Shown: piece by piece, positions 1-8,447 of the stretch | Layout of the letters: each line of letters starts with the position of its first letter | Numbering within the stretch: the first letter of the stretch is position 1 | Assembly: GCF_028823665.1 (NCBI RefSeq) | Contig: NZ_JAPEHV010000001.1 | Location: 372,001-436,000, forward strand | Source of the DNA: Microbacterium sp. C7(2022) | GTDB lineage: Bacteria; Actinomycetota; Actinomycetes; Actinomycetales; Microbacteriaceae | DNA: 64,000 nucleotides | Direction: 5' to 3' | Position numbers and translations under genes: made by a program | The notes under the pieces: generated by a model | Told to the model about the DNA's origin: nothing | Seen by the model: the letters and a program-made list of their open reading frames with translations, nothing else | The model's database searches: none

Positions 1-755
1 CACACGATCATCGGGCGGTCGCGCCAGGACGCTCGGCGGAAGGCGACGAACCAGAAGTACGCGCCGTGGGATCCGGATGCCACGCGCTCACGCCACTCTC
101 GCAGCTCCCGCGACTCCAACTCAGCGGCAGGCGCCTGCACCTCGACGCCCATGCGCGGCAGCACCGTTTCGAGCGTCGCGGCGCTGCCGGTCGCGAGGGC
201 GAGGGCCGCGGCATCCGACTTCTCTTCTGCCGTCAGGGGCACGTGCACCAGTTGCTCGAGCTCGTTTGCGTGCCGTGCCTGCGTCACCGACCCGCGCAGC
301 GAGTGCAGCGCGAGGATCAACACCCCCGACACGCGATCGGGCACGGCGCAGTCGCGATGCGCGAAGGGCATCGTCACGTGGCGCTCCCACAGGGCGTCGA
401 AGACCGTCGTCGGGTCGGCGAGGAACCCGGGAAAGAAGCTGTGCACGTCGAGGTCGCACGGCCACCCGTCGCGCAAGAAGTTCTTCGAGTGCAGTGTCGT
501 GCGCTCGCTGATCAGAATCGTGTCGCGATCACGCCATCCGGTCGCGCGCATGGCGTCGCAGAACTCCACGAACCGCGCCGGCTCGACGAGCACGTCGATG
601 TCTCCCGAGTAGCGCTTGTTGCGCAGCCCGTGGCGATGGAGCGCCGGGCCCTTGATGATGAGGGTTCGGATGCCGCGCTCTTCGGCGATCGTCTGCACCC
701 ACGCGTGCCCGAGGTCGACCGCCTCATCCATGCGCAGGAGCGTGGTCTCGGTCAC
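1..755 (-). CDS. Nucleotidyltransferase family protein, 3' end outside window
   Basis: The reading frame is open to the left edge, so the C-terminus is missing. The visible ~250 residues fit the uncharacterised nucleotidyltransferase family often found beside polysaccharide genes (NTP_transf_5 type): an N-terminal helix, then IKGPALHRHG, then RYSGDIDVLV carrying the metal-binding D-x-D pair, then a second acidic residue in CDLDVHSFF. I chose GTG at 755 because AGGGTG lies about 6 nt upstream; ATG at 731 and GTG at 764 are in-frame alternatives. The acceptor substrate is unknown. It is divergent from the VanZ-like gene, with 118 nt between them. Confidence 0.7.
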   Translation of the reverse strand, partial: MTETTLLRMDEAVDLGHAWVQTIAEERGIRTLIIKGPALHRHGLRNKRYSGDIDVLVEPARFVEFCDAMRATGWRDRDTILISERTTLHSKNFLRDGWPCDLDVHSFFPGFLADPTTVFDALWERHVTMPFAHRDCAVPDRVSGVLILALHSLRGSVTQARHANELEQLVHVPLTAEEKSDAAALALATGSAATLETVLPRMGVEVQAPAAELESRELREWRERVASGSHGAYFWFVAFRRASWRDRPMIV

Positions 756-873
756 GCCATTCACCCTAGTGCGGGTGCGGGAACGGGAGCGGGCTCGTGA
801 ACGAGCGGGGTATGCTCGCACCACATGCGCGGCAGGGTCGCAGCGCCCGGGTGGACGGGCGGAAGGAGGCCTC

Positions 874-1287
874 GTGAGTGATGTGCAGGCGTCGCCCGTG
901 CCGTGGTTTCGCAACCCGCTCACCTGGCTGATCGTGTACGGCGTCGCCCTTGCGATGATCGCCTTCTGGCCGACACCGGTCGACCGCGAGGCGGCGGGCC
1001 TTCTGCGTGCGATCAGCCGCGCGATCCCGTGGTTGAGCTACCCCGTGATCGAGTTCACCGCGAACATCGTGCTGTTCGTGCCGCTCGGCGCGCTCGGGTC
1101 GTTCCTGTTCCCGCGCAGGCCTCTGCTCGTGCTCGGTGTCGCGCTCGCCGTCACGGTGCTCATCGAATCGGTGCAGGCGTTGCTGCTGGCGCAGCGCACT
1201 CCGAGTGGATTCGACGTGCTCGCCAACACGCTCGGCGCCGTCGTCGGGATCACGATCGTGTGGTTGGTGCGATCCCGTCAGCACTAG
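874..1287 (+). CDS. VanZ-like membrane protein
   Basis: A 137-residue protein with about four transmembrane segments, a short basic tail and the family pattern seen in small VanZ-like proteins: an N-terminal hydrophobic segment (WLIVYGVALAMIAFWP), then FTANIVLFVPLGALGS, then IESVQALL, then the conserved D-x-x-A-N-T-L-G stretch (FDVLANTLGAVVG). VanZ gives low-level teicoplanin resistance in VanA enterococci, but most homologues have no known function. The GTG start at 874 is chosen because AAGGAGG lies at 862-868. The reading frame extends upstream without a stop, but that part has no membrane character and overlaps the divergent gene. Confidence 0.8.
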   Translation: MSDVQASPVPWFRNPLTWLIVYGVALAMIAFWPTPVDREAAGLLRAISRAIPWLSYPVIEFTANIVLFVPLGALGSFLFPRRPLLVLGVALAVTVLIESVQALLLAQRTPSGFDVLANTLGAVVGITIVWLVRSRQH

Positions 1288-1294
1288 CCCACAC

Positions 1295-2143
1295 TCACCG
1301 CGCGATAAGCGTGCGCGGGTCCTCTTCGTTCCACAGCTCGGCGCACTGCGTGACCCAGAACAAGAAGAACAGCACCAGCGCGGCGACCTCGGCAAGCAGC
1401 ACGAACGGCACGTCGCTGCGCTCGGCGACGCCACTGCCCTCGATCGCGCCGTAGGCGACCAGTGTCAGCACAAGCAGCACCGCGATCAACACATACATGT
1501 CGCGATACACGGGTCGCGGCTTCATTCCGCGCCGCGGGAACGCGTTGCGAATCGCCACGAGCGCGAACAGCCCGAAGAACGCGATCGTCGCGATGAAGTG
1601 CCCCTGCGCGAGCACGAACTCGGGCACCCACGCCCACCCGATCCCGAGCGTGACGAGCACGCCCACCGTCAGCGTCAGCGAGATCGCGACCGCGCCGATC
1701 GGCACCTGCCGCAGGCCCGCGAGGATCAACACGACGAACACCGCGATCGCGCCGACCAGCAGGTAGGTCATGATCCCGGTCGCGGCCTCGGCCTCGTACT
1801 CGGGCGGAAAGCAGCGAAATCGGCACGGGATCACCACGTCGGGCACGGTGGTCGGCGCGAGCGTGGTCGGGATGAGCGCGATCAGCGGGGCGAACAGCGC
1901 GGCCGCGTCGAGCAGGATGCGCTGCGACCCGCGACCCGAAAGAGCGAAGAGCGCGAGGGATGCCGCGACCAGCGCTCCGACGAACGTCGACCTCGCCGGA
2001 GTGTAGTAGTAGTCGCTGATCGAGGTGAGAACGCCCACCTGAGCAGTGGCGATACCCACACCGACGAAGATGACGACGACCGTCCCGGCGATCCCGATGC
2101 GCAGGTAGCGATACGTGCGCTGAGGAGACGTCGAGACGGCCAT
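1295..2143 (-). CDS. Eight-helix membrane protein, DUF998-like
   Basis: A 282-residue protein that is almost entirely hydrophobic helices; I count about eight, beginning with IGIAGTVVVIFVGVG at residues 16-30. The motif SDYYYTPAR follows the first helix, which resembles the DUF998 type of integral membrane protein. There is no signal for a transport ATPase or an enzymatic motif. Its start lies 4 nt after the TauE gene stop, so it is probably cotranscribed with it. It ends convergently, 7 nt from the VanZ-like gene. Function unknown. Confidence 0.65.
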   Translation of the reverse strand: MAVSTSPQRTYRYLRIGIAGTVVVIFVGVGIATAQVGVLTSISDYYYTPARSTFVGALVAASLALFALSGRGSQRILLDAAALFAPLIALIPTTLAPTTVPDVVIPCRFRCFPPEYEAEAATGIMTYLLVGAIAVFVVLILAGLRQVPIGAVAISLTLTVGVLVTLGIGWAWVPEFVLAQGHFIATIAFFGLFALVAIRNAFPRRGMKPRPVYRDMYVLIAVLLVLTLVAYGAIEGSGVAERSDVPFVLLAEVAALVLFFLFWVTQCAELWNEEDPRTLIAR

Positions 2144-2147
2144 GCGC

Positions 2148-3059
2148 CTACGTTAGCGAGGGTTCGAGCGCGTCGGACTCGCGCTCGACGAGTGCCTTTT
2201 CGCGGCGCCATGCGCGCCACGAGATCACGACGGCGGCGGCCCAGATCAGCGCGATGGCGCTGAGCGTCCAGGTGAAGACGGCGCCGGGTGCCTCGAGCGC
2301 GATCAGCAGGGTGCGCACGTTCGTGAACACGATGATTCCGCCGACGAGCGAGCCGAGCAGGCGCGGCGGCAGCTTGCGCACCAGCCATGCCGCGATCGGG
2401 GCGGCGACGATTCCGCCCACGAGGAGCGCGGCTACCCACGCCCAGTCGAAGCCTTCGCTCCCGAGCGCGAGGAGAAACCCGACGCTTGCCGCGATCGCCA
2501 CCAGGAACTCGCTGGTGTCGATCGAGCCGATCACCTTGCGCGGCTCGATGCGCCCGCTCGCGAGCAGTGCCGGGGTGCCCACCGGACCCCAGCCGCCACC
2601 GCCGGTGGCATCCAGGAACCCTCCGACCAGCCCCACCGGGGCAAGGAAGCGCAGCCGCAACGGGCGCGAGCGGTCGACGCGGGGGAGGGAGCGGAACGTG
2701 AACCGCACGAGGATGTAGATGCCGAGGCCCAGGAGGATGAGGCTCATGATGGGCTTCGCCGTGTCGGTGGACAGGTTCGACAGGAACGTCGCGCCAAGGA
2801 AGGCGCCGATCGCGCCGGGGACGCCGATGCGCAGGACGACCTTCCAGTCGACGTTGCCGAACTTCCAGTGTGAGACGCCCGACGCGAGGGTCGTGCCGAT
2901 CTCAGCCAGGTGCACCGAGGCGCTCGCCATCGCAGGGTTCGCGCCGATCGCCAGCAGCAGGGTCGTCGACGTGACGCCGTAGGCCATGCCGAGTGCTCCA
3001 TCGACGAGCTGCGCGCCGAGGCCCACGAGGGCGAGGAGGACGAGAGTCTGCACGGCGAC
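2148..3059 (-). CDS. TauE/SafE family sulfite or organosulfonate exporter
   Basis: A 303-residue membrane protein. It shows the duplicated TauE/SafE layout: helices with GLGAQLVDGALGMAYG near the N-terminus, VHLAEIGTTLASGVSHWKFG, and the mirrored second-half motif GLVGGFLDATGGGGWGP. The family exports sulfite, sulfoacetate or related anions. GTG at 3059 is preferred over an ATG 39 nt upstream because AGAGG lies about 6 nt before the GTG and the extra N-terminus (MITYQSSRNYRKE) is not membrane-like. It follows an Rrf2-type regulator by 83 nt, and an inverted repeat sits in that gap. This supports regulated sulfur-compound export, an inference from context. Confidence 0.87.
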   Translation of the reverse strand, partial: VAVQTLVLLALVGLGAQLVDGALGMAYGVTSTTLLLAIGANPAMASASVHLAEIGTTLASGVSHWKFGNVDWKVVLRIGVPGAIGAFLGATFLSNLSTDTAKPIMSLILLGLGIYILVRFTFRSLPRVDRSRPLRLRFLAPVGLVGGFLDATGGGGWGPVGTPALLASGRIEPRKVIGSIDTSEFLVAIAASVGFLLALGSEGFDWAWVAALLVGGIVAAPIAAWLVRKLPPRLLGSLVGGIIVFTNVRTLLIALEAPGAVFTWTLSAIALIWAAAVVISWRAWRREKALVERESDALEPSLT

Positions 3060-3081
3060 CTCTTTCCGGTAATTCCGACTG

Positions 3082-3100
3082 GATTGGTAGGTAATCAATC
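3082..3100. promoter_or_regulatory. Candidate Rrf2 operator before the TauE gene
   Basis: A perfect 5-bp inverted repeat, GATTG and CAATC separated by 9 nt, lies in an A/T-richer patch just upstream of the TauE gene start and downstream of the Rrf2 regulator gene. The size and dyad shape are compatible with Rrf2 proteins, which bind dyads of about this span. The assignment is positional only. Confidence 0.35.
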
Positions 3101-3142
3101 AGAAGTGCCGGGATGCCGCAACAATCGTGTCGGAATGTGTCG

Positions 3143-3673
3143 TTAGTCGCGATTGAGGTTCACGGTAGCCGTCGTGATCGGCGGTGCCGCGGGATCCACG
3201 TTCATCGTCGGGAAGCGCCCGCTGACCCACGACGCGGGGTCGTCGGCGAGGGCGGTCACCTCAGCGGGGAGGGCGCCGGTGGCGAGCTGTTCGAGGCTCG
3301 TGTCGTCGAGCACGCGGCGCACGCTCGCGCGCAGCGCCACCCACAGTGTCACGAGGTGCGTGTCGGCCTCGGGGTACTCGATCTCGCTCGGGCGCTCATC
3401 GCGCACGTACACGAGGGGTCCTTCGACAGCGCGGATGACGTCGGCGACGGAGATGTCGGATGCCGCGGATGCCAGGCGGTACCCGCCCCCGGCGCCACGC
3501 TTTGAGTCGACGATGCCCGACTTGCGCAGCGCCGAGAGGATGCCCTCGAGGAACGTCGCGGGGATGCCCTGCTCGGTCGCGATCTTCTCGCCCGCGACGC
3601 GCTCGCCGTCACCGACGCGTGCGAGAAAGACGGCGGCACGGACGGCGTAGTCGGCTCGGGCAGAAATGCGCAT
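3143..3673 (-). CDS. Rrf2 family transcriptional regulator without cysteines
   Basis: A 176-residue protein with the Rrf2 winged-helix start MRISARADYAVRAAVFLA, the recognition helix region IPATFLEGILSALRKSGIV and the wing SKRGAGGGYRLA. Members such as IscR, NsrR and RsrR bind Fe-S clusters through three cysteines around residues 90-110. This protein has no cysteine at all, so it should be of the cluster-free type, like CymR of sulfur metabolism. It lies directly upstream of a TauE/SafE exporter, its likely target. Its start is 5 nt after the rmlB stop, so it may be read from the rmlB transcript as well as from its own promoter. Confidence 0.9.
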   Translation of the reverse strand: MRISARADYAVRAAVFLARVGDGERVAGEKIATEQGIPATFLEGILSALRKSGIVDSKRGAGGGYRLASAASDISVADVIRAVEGPLVYVRDERPSEIEYPEADTHLVTLWVALRASVRRVLDDTSLEQLATGALPAEVTALADDPASWVSGRFPTMNVDPAAPPITTATVNLNRD

Positions 3674-3678
3674 GGTGC

Positions 3679-4752
<1,074 letters not shown>

Positions 4753-4902
4753 TCAGCCCGTCATCGGCAGCGACGTGCTGCTGCCCGTGACTCCGGCCGG
4801 TGTGGGCAGCACCCCCGGAACCGCGAGTGCCGTCAGCCCAAGGAGCCCGAGGATCACGACGCCCGTCGCCGCCCAGACAGTGACTTTGGCGGTGCGATTC
4901 AT
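4753..4902 (-). CDS. Small single-helix membrane protein (about 49 residues)
   Basis: A short frame starting ATG (MNRTAKVTVW) with a continuous hydrophobic segment, VVILGLLGLTALAVPGVL, and a short polar Ser/Gly tail. An in-frame ATG 9 nt upstream (4911) is an alternative. It fills an otherwise empty gap between a lipoprotein gene and rmlB, all on the minus strand. There is no recognised family. The clean membrane segment after a basic N-terminus is the only support, so this is a tentative call. Confidence 0.4.
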   Translation of the reverse strand: MNRTAKVTVWAATGVVILGLLGLTALAVPGVLPTPAGVTGSSTSLPMTG

Positions 4903-4962
4903 GCTCGCCATACTGCCAGGTGTCGGCGACACCGGCGAAACGTGTGATCTGCGTCTCAGCCG

Positions 4963-5478
4963 TTACTCGGTCGCGGGGGCCACCAGATACGTGAGGCTGG
5001 GGGCTTCGTCATCCTCGGGGATCACGAGGGCGAGCGATATCGTCCACTCGGGGCCGGTGAGGATGTACGACTTGAGCACACCCATGTCGCTCTCGCCGGT
5101 CATTTCGTATCCGTCGGCGAGGAGCTGATCCTTGATCGCGTCGCCCTCTGCGGCATCCGAAATCTCGAACGTGGCCTGGAACCCGCCCTCGGCAGCCATC
5201 GAGAACGCGGGCGAGGTCGACGGCACCGGGATCTCGGCGGGCCAGCCGTCGGGCAACGATGCCCCACTGCCGGTGTCGATGTCGACGTCGGCGCCCGTGT
5301 TCTCCTCGATGACCTGCTCGATGGTGTTTTCGATGCCGCCCTGCACGAGCTGGTCGATGGGGTTCGTGCACCCAGTGAGGATGAGGGCGGATGCCGCGGC
5401 CAGCCCCACGGACGCGAAGACTGTTCGCGTGCGAGATGCGGTGCGGATGCGACGTGGGTCAAACGAAGACGTGCTCAT
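4963..5478 (-). CDS. Predicted lipoprotein, unknown function
   Basis: A 171-residue protein with a basic N-terminus, a hydrophobic stretch and the lipobox LILTGC near residue 33, so it should be lipidated and held on the outer face of the membrane. The mature part is acidic (ENTGADVDIDTGSG) followed by a compact domain with FSMAAEGGFQATFEIS. Proteins of this layout are common in Microbacteriaceae, with no known role. ATG at 5478 is chosen because AGGAGAG lies about 5 nt upstream and the signal peptide begins there. A longer in-frame extension upstream has no signal-peptide character. Confidence 0.8.
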   Translation of the reverse strand: MSTSSFDPRRIRTASRTRTVFASVGLAAASALILTGCTNPIDQLVQGGIENTIEQVIEENTGADVDIDTGSGASLPDGWPAEIPVPSTSPAFSMAAEGGFQATFEISDAAEGDAIKDQLLADGYEMTGESDMGVLKSYILTGPEWTISLALVIPEDDEAPSLTYLVAPATE

Positions 5479-5646
5479 GGGGCTCTCCTGTTCGGGTGCT
5501 CGCCTCGAGGGCGAACGGATCGTTTCCTCTTGCCCAGAGTGCGGGCGCGGCGGCTGTGATACATCCCTCTCCACAACGGGTAACAGAACCCCGGGCATCG
5601 CACAAGCGCCTCGACCGCTCTCGGCGTTCGACGTAGCGTGTGGGGC

Positions 5647-5940
5647 ATGCCCTCAGACCCCCTCTCCTCAGACCCCCTCTCCTCTGACCCTCTCCCTGCA
5701 GATCCGTTCGCCGCACCCGCGTTTCGGCCGGGGGAGGTGCTGTGGTCCCGCGTCGAGGACGGCTTCCATGTCGCAAATGCGGGCGGCGTGTTCTTGGGCT
5801 ACATCGATCGTGAGGCCGATGCGAGCTACCGCGTGTTCGACGGCCGATCGCGGCTCGTCGGGCGCGCACCCGGGCGCCGAGAAGCGATGGACATGCTCAC
5901 GACGCACCAACCGGGCCCGTCAGCGGGGGTCGCAGCATGA
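5647..5940 (+). CDS. Small protein coupled to the BLUF gene
   Basis: A 97-residue protein from ATG 5647. The N-terminus is a five-residue repeat (PSDPL-SSDPL-SSDPL-PADPF) encoded by a 15-bp tandem repeat. The rest is a compact region with VLWSRVEDGFHVANAGGVFLGYID and ASYRVFDGRSRLVGRA, which looks like a small beta-rich fold. No family recognised. Its stop overlaps the BLUF start by 4 nt (ATGA), so the two proteins are probably translated together and may work together. Confidence 0.65.
   Translation: MPSDPLSSDPLSSDPLPADPFAAPAFRPGEVLWSRVEDGFHVANAGGVFLGYIDREADASYRVFDGRSRLVGRAPGRREAMDMLTTHQPGPSAGVAA
5651..5695. repeat. 15-bp tandem repeat, three copies, in coding sequence
   Basis: The unit CCTCAGACCCCCTCT occurs at 5651-5665 and 5666-5680 with a diverged third copy at 5681-5695. 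The period is a multiple of three, so copy number can change without breaking the frame of the small gene that contains it. Confidence 0.85.
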
Positions 5941-6428
5941 CGGCCTCACACGACGAGAATGCCCTGATTTCGCTCGTGTACATCAGCACGGCGACCGAGG
6001 GGCGGATGTCGGATGCCGCGCTGCGCGGCATCCTGATCACCAGCCGCGAGAACAACAGCCGTGACGACATCACGGGCATGTTGTTGTACCGGGGCGGCCA
6101 GTTCGTCCAGATTCTCGAGGGACGTGCCGATCGCGTGCACGCGCTCCTGGAGAAGATCAGGGCCGACGCGCGTCACACCGATCTGACGGTGTTGTTGGAT
6201 GAGCCGATTGACGAGCGTCAGTTCGCGGAGTGGAGCATGGGGTATCAGCCGATCTTCACGCCTCGCGAAGAGTTGCCCGAGGGCTTCCGCGATACGTTCG
6301 CAGACCTTGAGGCGGCCGCCGAGCGGACGCACATCATGCGGGCCGTGCGGGAGATCAGCCTGTGGTTCCGCGTGCGCTCGGCCGGAGATGCCGGGGAGTC
6401 CGAGGATGCCGGAGAATCTGCCGCCTGA
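5937..6428 (+). CDS. BLUF-domain blue-light photoreceptor
   Basis: A 163-residue protein that is mainly one BLUF domain at about residues 10-105. The FAD-site residues are visible: Tyr in LVYIS, Ser/Asn in TSRENNSRDDITGMLLY, Gln in GGQFVQILEG, then RHTDL and a Trp in FAEWSMGY. BLUF proteins change the flavin hydrogen bonding network through Tyr and Gln on blue light. The C-terminal ~55 residues form a short helical tail and an Ala/Glu/Gly-rich end, with no output enzyme domain, so it is a short BLUF protein that must signal through a partner. The small gene overlapping it upstream is an obvious candidate. Confidence 0.92.
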   Translation: MTASHDENALISLVYISTATEGRMSDAALRGILITSRENNSRDDITGMLLYRGGQFVQILEGRADRVHALLEKIRADARHTDLTVLLDEPIDERQFAEWSMGYQPIFTPREELPEGFRDTFADLEAAAERTHIMRAVREISLWFRVRSAGDAGESEDAGESAA

Positions 6429-6515
6429 GGTGTACGAGTAGTCGGCGCCTAAGGGTGCCTGCTACAGGAACCATCCTTGCCGCGCGTAAGTGGCCCATGA
6501 CGGCAGCTCCGTAGT

Positions 6516-7274
6516 TCAGGCGATACCGCCGCCGTCGGCGACGATCGCGGCGCCCGTGATGTACGACGACTCTTCGCTTGCGAGCCACACGACCACCGAT
6601 GCGATCTCGTGGGGCTGTCCCATCCGCTGTAGCGGCCTGTCGGCAGCCTCGCTGAGGAACCCCGACTCCGCTTGCCCGAGCTGACGGGCCTCGTCGCGGA
6701 GCATGCCGGTGTCGACATCTCCCGGGTTCACGGTGTTCACCCGGATGCCCTGCGGCCCGTGGTCGATGGCGAGCGCGCGCGTCATATTGACGACGGCGCC
6801 CTTCGACGCACAGTACGAGATCGCCTGTCCGCCGCCCTTGAGGCCCCACCCGGACCCCGTGTTGATGATCGAACCGCCGCCGGCTGCTGCCATGAGAGGT
6901 ACGACGTGCTTGCACATCAGGAAGATCGCGCGCACGTTGACGCCGAACACGCGGTCCCATTCTTCGACTGTCGTCTCGACAGCCGTCGTGCGGCGGATAA
7001 TGCCGGCGTTGTTGAACACGATGTCGATGCTGCCGAACTCCGACATCGCGGTCGCCACGACGCGCTCGATGTCGGCTTCCGCCGACACGTCGGCAGCGAC
7101 GGCGAACGCCGAGCCTCCGGCCGTGCGGATCTCAGCGGCGACGGCCTCGGCCGCGTCGGCGTTCAGGTCGACGACCGCGACGGCCGCGCCTTCGGCGGCG
7201 AGTGCGAGCGATGATGCGCGGCCGATGCCGCCGGCGCCGCCGGTGACGATGGCCTTCTTTCCTTCAAGACGCAT
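6516..7274 (-). CDS. Short-chain dehydrogenase/reductase
   Basis: A 252-residue classical SDR. It has TGGAGGIG at residues 11-18, NNAG near residue 88, the catalytic Ser in NTGSGWG and YCASK as the Y-x-x-x-K site, and ends in the usual TGAAIVADGG. ATG 7274 is preceded by GGAGGAG. Its first codons overlap the end of the AcoX-like kinase gene by 11 nt, so it is the last gene of the GcvPA/GcvPB-like operon. The kinase could supply NADP(H) for it. The substrate is not deducible from sequence; an alcohol or keto product of the upstream PLP proteins is one possibility (inference). Confidence 0.88.
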   Translation of the reverse strand: MRLEGKKAIVTGGAGGIGRASSLALAAEGAAVAVVDLNADAAEAVAAEIRTAGGSAFAVAADVSAEADIERVVATAMSEFGSIDIVFNNAGIIRRTTAVETTVEEWDRVFGVNVRAIFLMCKHVVPLMAAAGGGSIINTGSGWGLKGGGQAISYCASKGAVVNMTRALAIDHGPQGIRVNTVNPGDVDTGMLRDEARQLGQAESGFLSEAADRPLQRMGQPHEIASVVVWLASEESSYITGAAIVADGGGIA

Positions 7275-8442
7275 GGGACTCCTCCGTGATTTCTGATGTG
7301 TGTTCTGACGAGATTTCGGGTGCGTGGACAGGATAGAAACTGGATGCCGCCAGCCCGGTGATGACCCGGACGTAACCGCCGATGGCAGCATCGGATTCTG
7401 GGTCGCCGGTGTCGACCAGTAGCGGGCGACCGTGCAGTTCGATCAGCTTGGATTCGGGGGCGACGACGACGAGCGGGTCTGCGCCGAGTGCCCGGATGAC
7501 GCGAGCAGAAAGCTGCTGGTTGCCGCGGCCGAGCACGAAGCCTTGACCGCCGATGATCGACACGATGGCCTTCGCCGGCCCGTGTGTGATCTCGTCGAGC
7601 AGCTCGAGCTCTGACGCACCGCGCCGCACAAGCGCGCCATCGAGCACGACGTCGACTCCGAGCGGGGTCTTCTCCACGCCCAGCGCCCGAGCTACCTCGG
7701 CCATCGTTCCGCCGGGGCCGAGAAGGTAGCGCACGCCGGGGCGCATCGCCGAGACCGCGCTACGAGCGGCGGCGACGACTGCGGCATGCTCCGATGCCGG
7801 GGACGCAGCCTTCCGTGCCTGCGTGCGACCGCTTCGGTACGGCACAGGTAGGGTGCCGTACAGCCGCGGTTCGACTCGCGCACGCCGCAGTGCCGCCTCG
7901 TCGACGTCGAGCACCTCGCACTGCTGAGTCGGCAGCGCGCCCTCCAGCCAGTCTGCAGCCAGAGCCCCCGCGGCCCGCGGACTCACCGCGAATACGGGGG
8001 AGTACATCTTGACGCCCGCGGGGATGCCGAGCGCCGCAGTGCTGGGGGAATCGCGCAGGGCAGCAGCGACATCGCGTGCGGTGCCGTCGCCCCCTGAGAA
8101 CAACACGAGCGTCGCGCCGGCGTCCGTCAGCGCGCGCACGGCCGCTGTCGTGTCTGCCGGCACAGTGGCTTGCGCCTCACCGAGGCTCGAACCGTGCGCC
8201 GGGGCGTAGACGACCTCAGTATCGACACCCGCTGTCGCGGCGGCGTCCGCACCCATCGATCCGGCGGCCGTCAGCACCCGCGACCCGCGCGGGAGCATCT
8301 CGAGCGCCGTGACGGCGCGCTCCGCAGCACGCGCTGCCGAGCCACGTTCTCGCGCGAGCGACTGCACGTCGGCGCCGTCGGAACCGGCGAGCCCGGCGGG
8401 CCCACCGATTCCGGCGACGGGGTTGATGACGAGGCCGAGCAT
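7264..8442 (-). CDS. AcoX-like ATP-NAD kinase family protein
   Basis: A 392-residue protein starting MLGLVINPVAGIGGPAGL, the usual start of the NAD-kinase-like AcoX proteins. The kinase signature GGDGT lies in LVLFSGGDGTARDV near residue 116, followed by IPAGVKMYSPVFAVSP, the equivalent of the NAD-kinase loop. C-terminal segments LLGPGGTMAEVARALG and IIGGQGFVLGRGNQQLS match the same family. AcoX itself is encoded in acetoin catabolic operons and is thought to be a dinucleotide or related kinase. Here it sits 5 nt after the GcvPB-like gene and overlaps the dehydrogenase, in one transcription unit. Confidence 0.85.
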   Translation of the reverse strand: MLGLVINPVAGIGGPAGLAGSDGADVQSLARERGSAARAAERAVTALEMLPRGSRVLTAAGSMGADAAATAGVDTEVVYAPAHGSSLGEAQATVPADTTAAVRALTDAGATLVLFSGGDGTARDVAAALRDSPSTAALGIPAGVKMYSPVFAVSPRAAGALAADWLEGALPTQQCEVLDVDEAALRRARVEPRLYGTLPVPYRSGRTQARKAASPASEHAAVVAAARSAVSAMRPGVRYLLGPGGTMAEVARALGVEKTPLGVDVVLDGALVRRGASELELLDEITHGPAKAIVSIIGGQGFVLGRGNQQLSARVIRALGADPLVVVAPESKLIELHGRPLLVDTGDPESDAAIGGYVRVITGLAASSFYPVHAPEISSEHTSEITEESHAS

Positions 8443-8447
8443 GCGAA

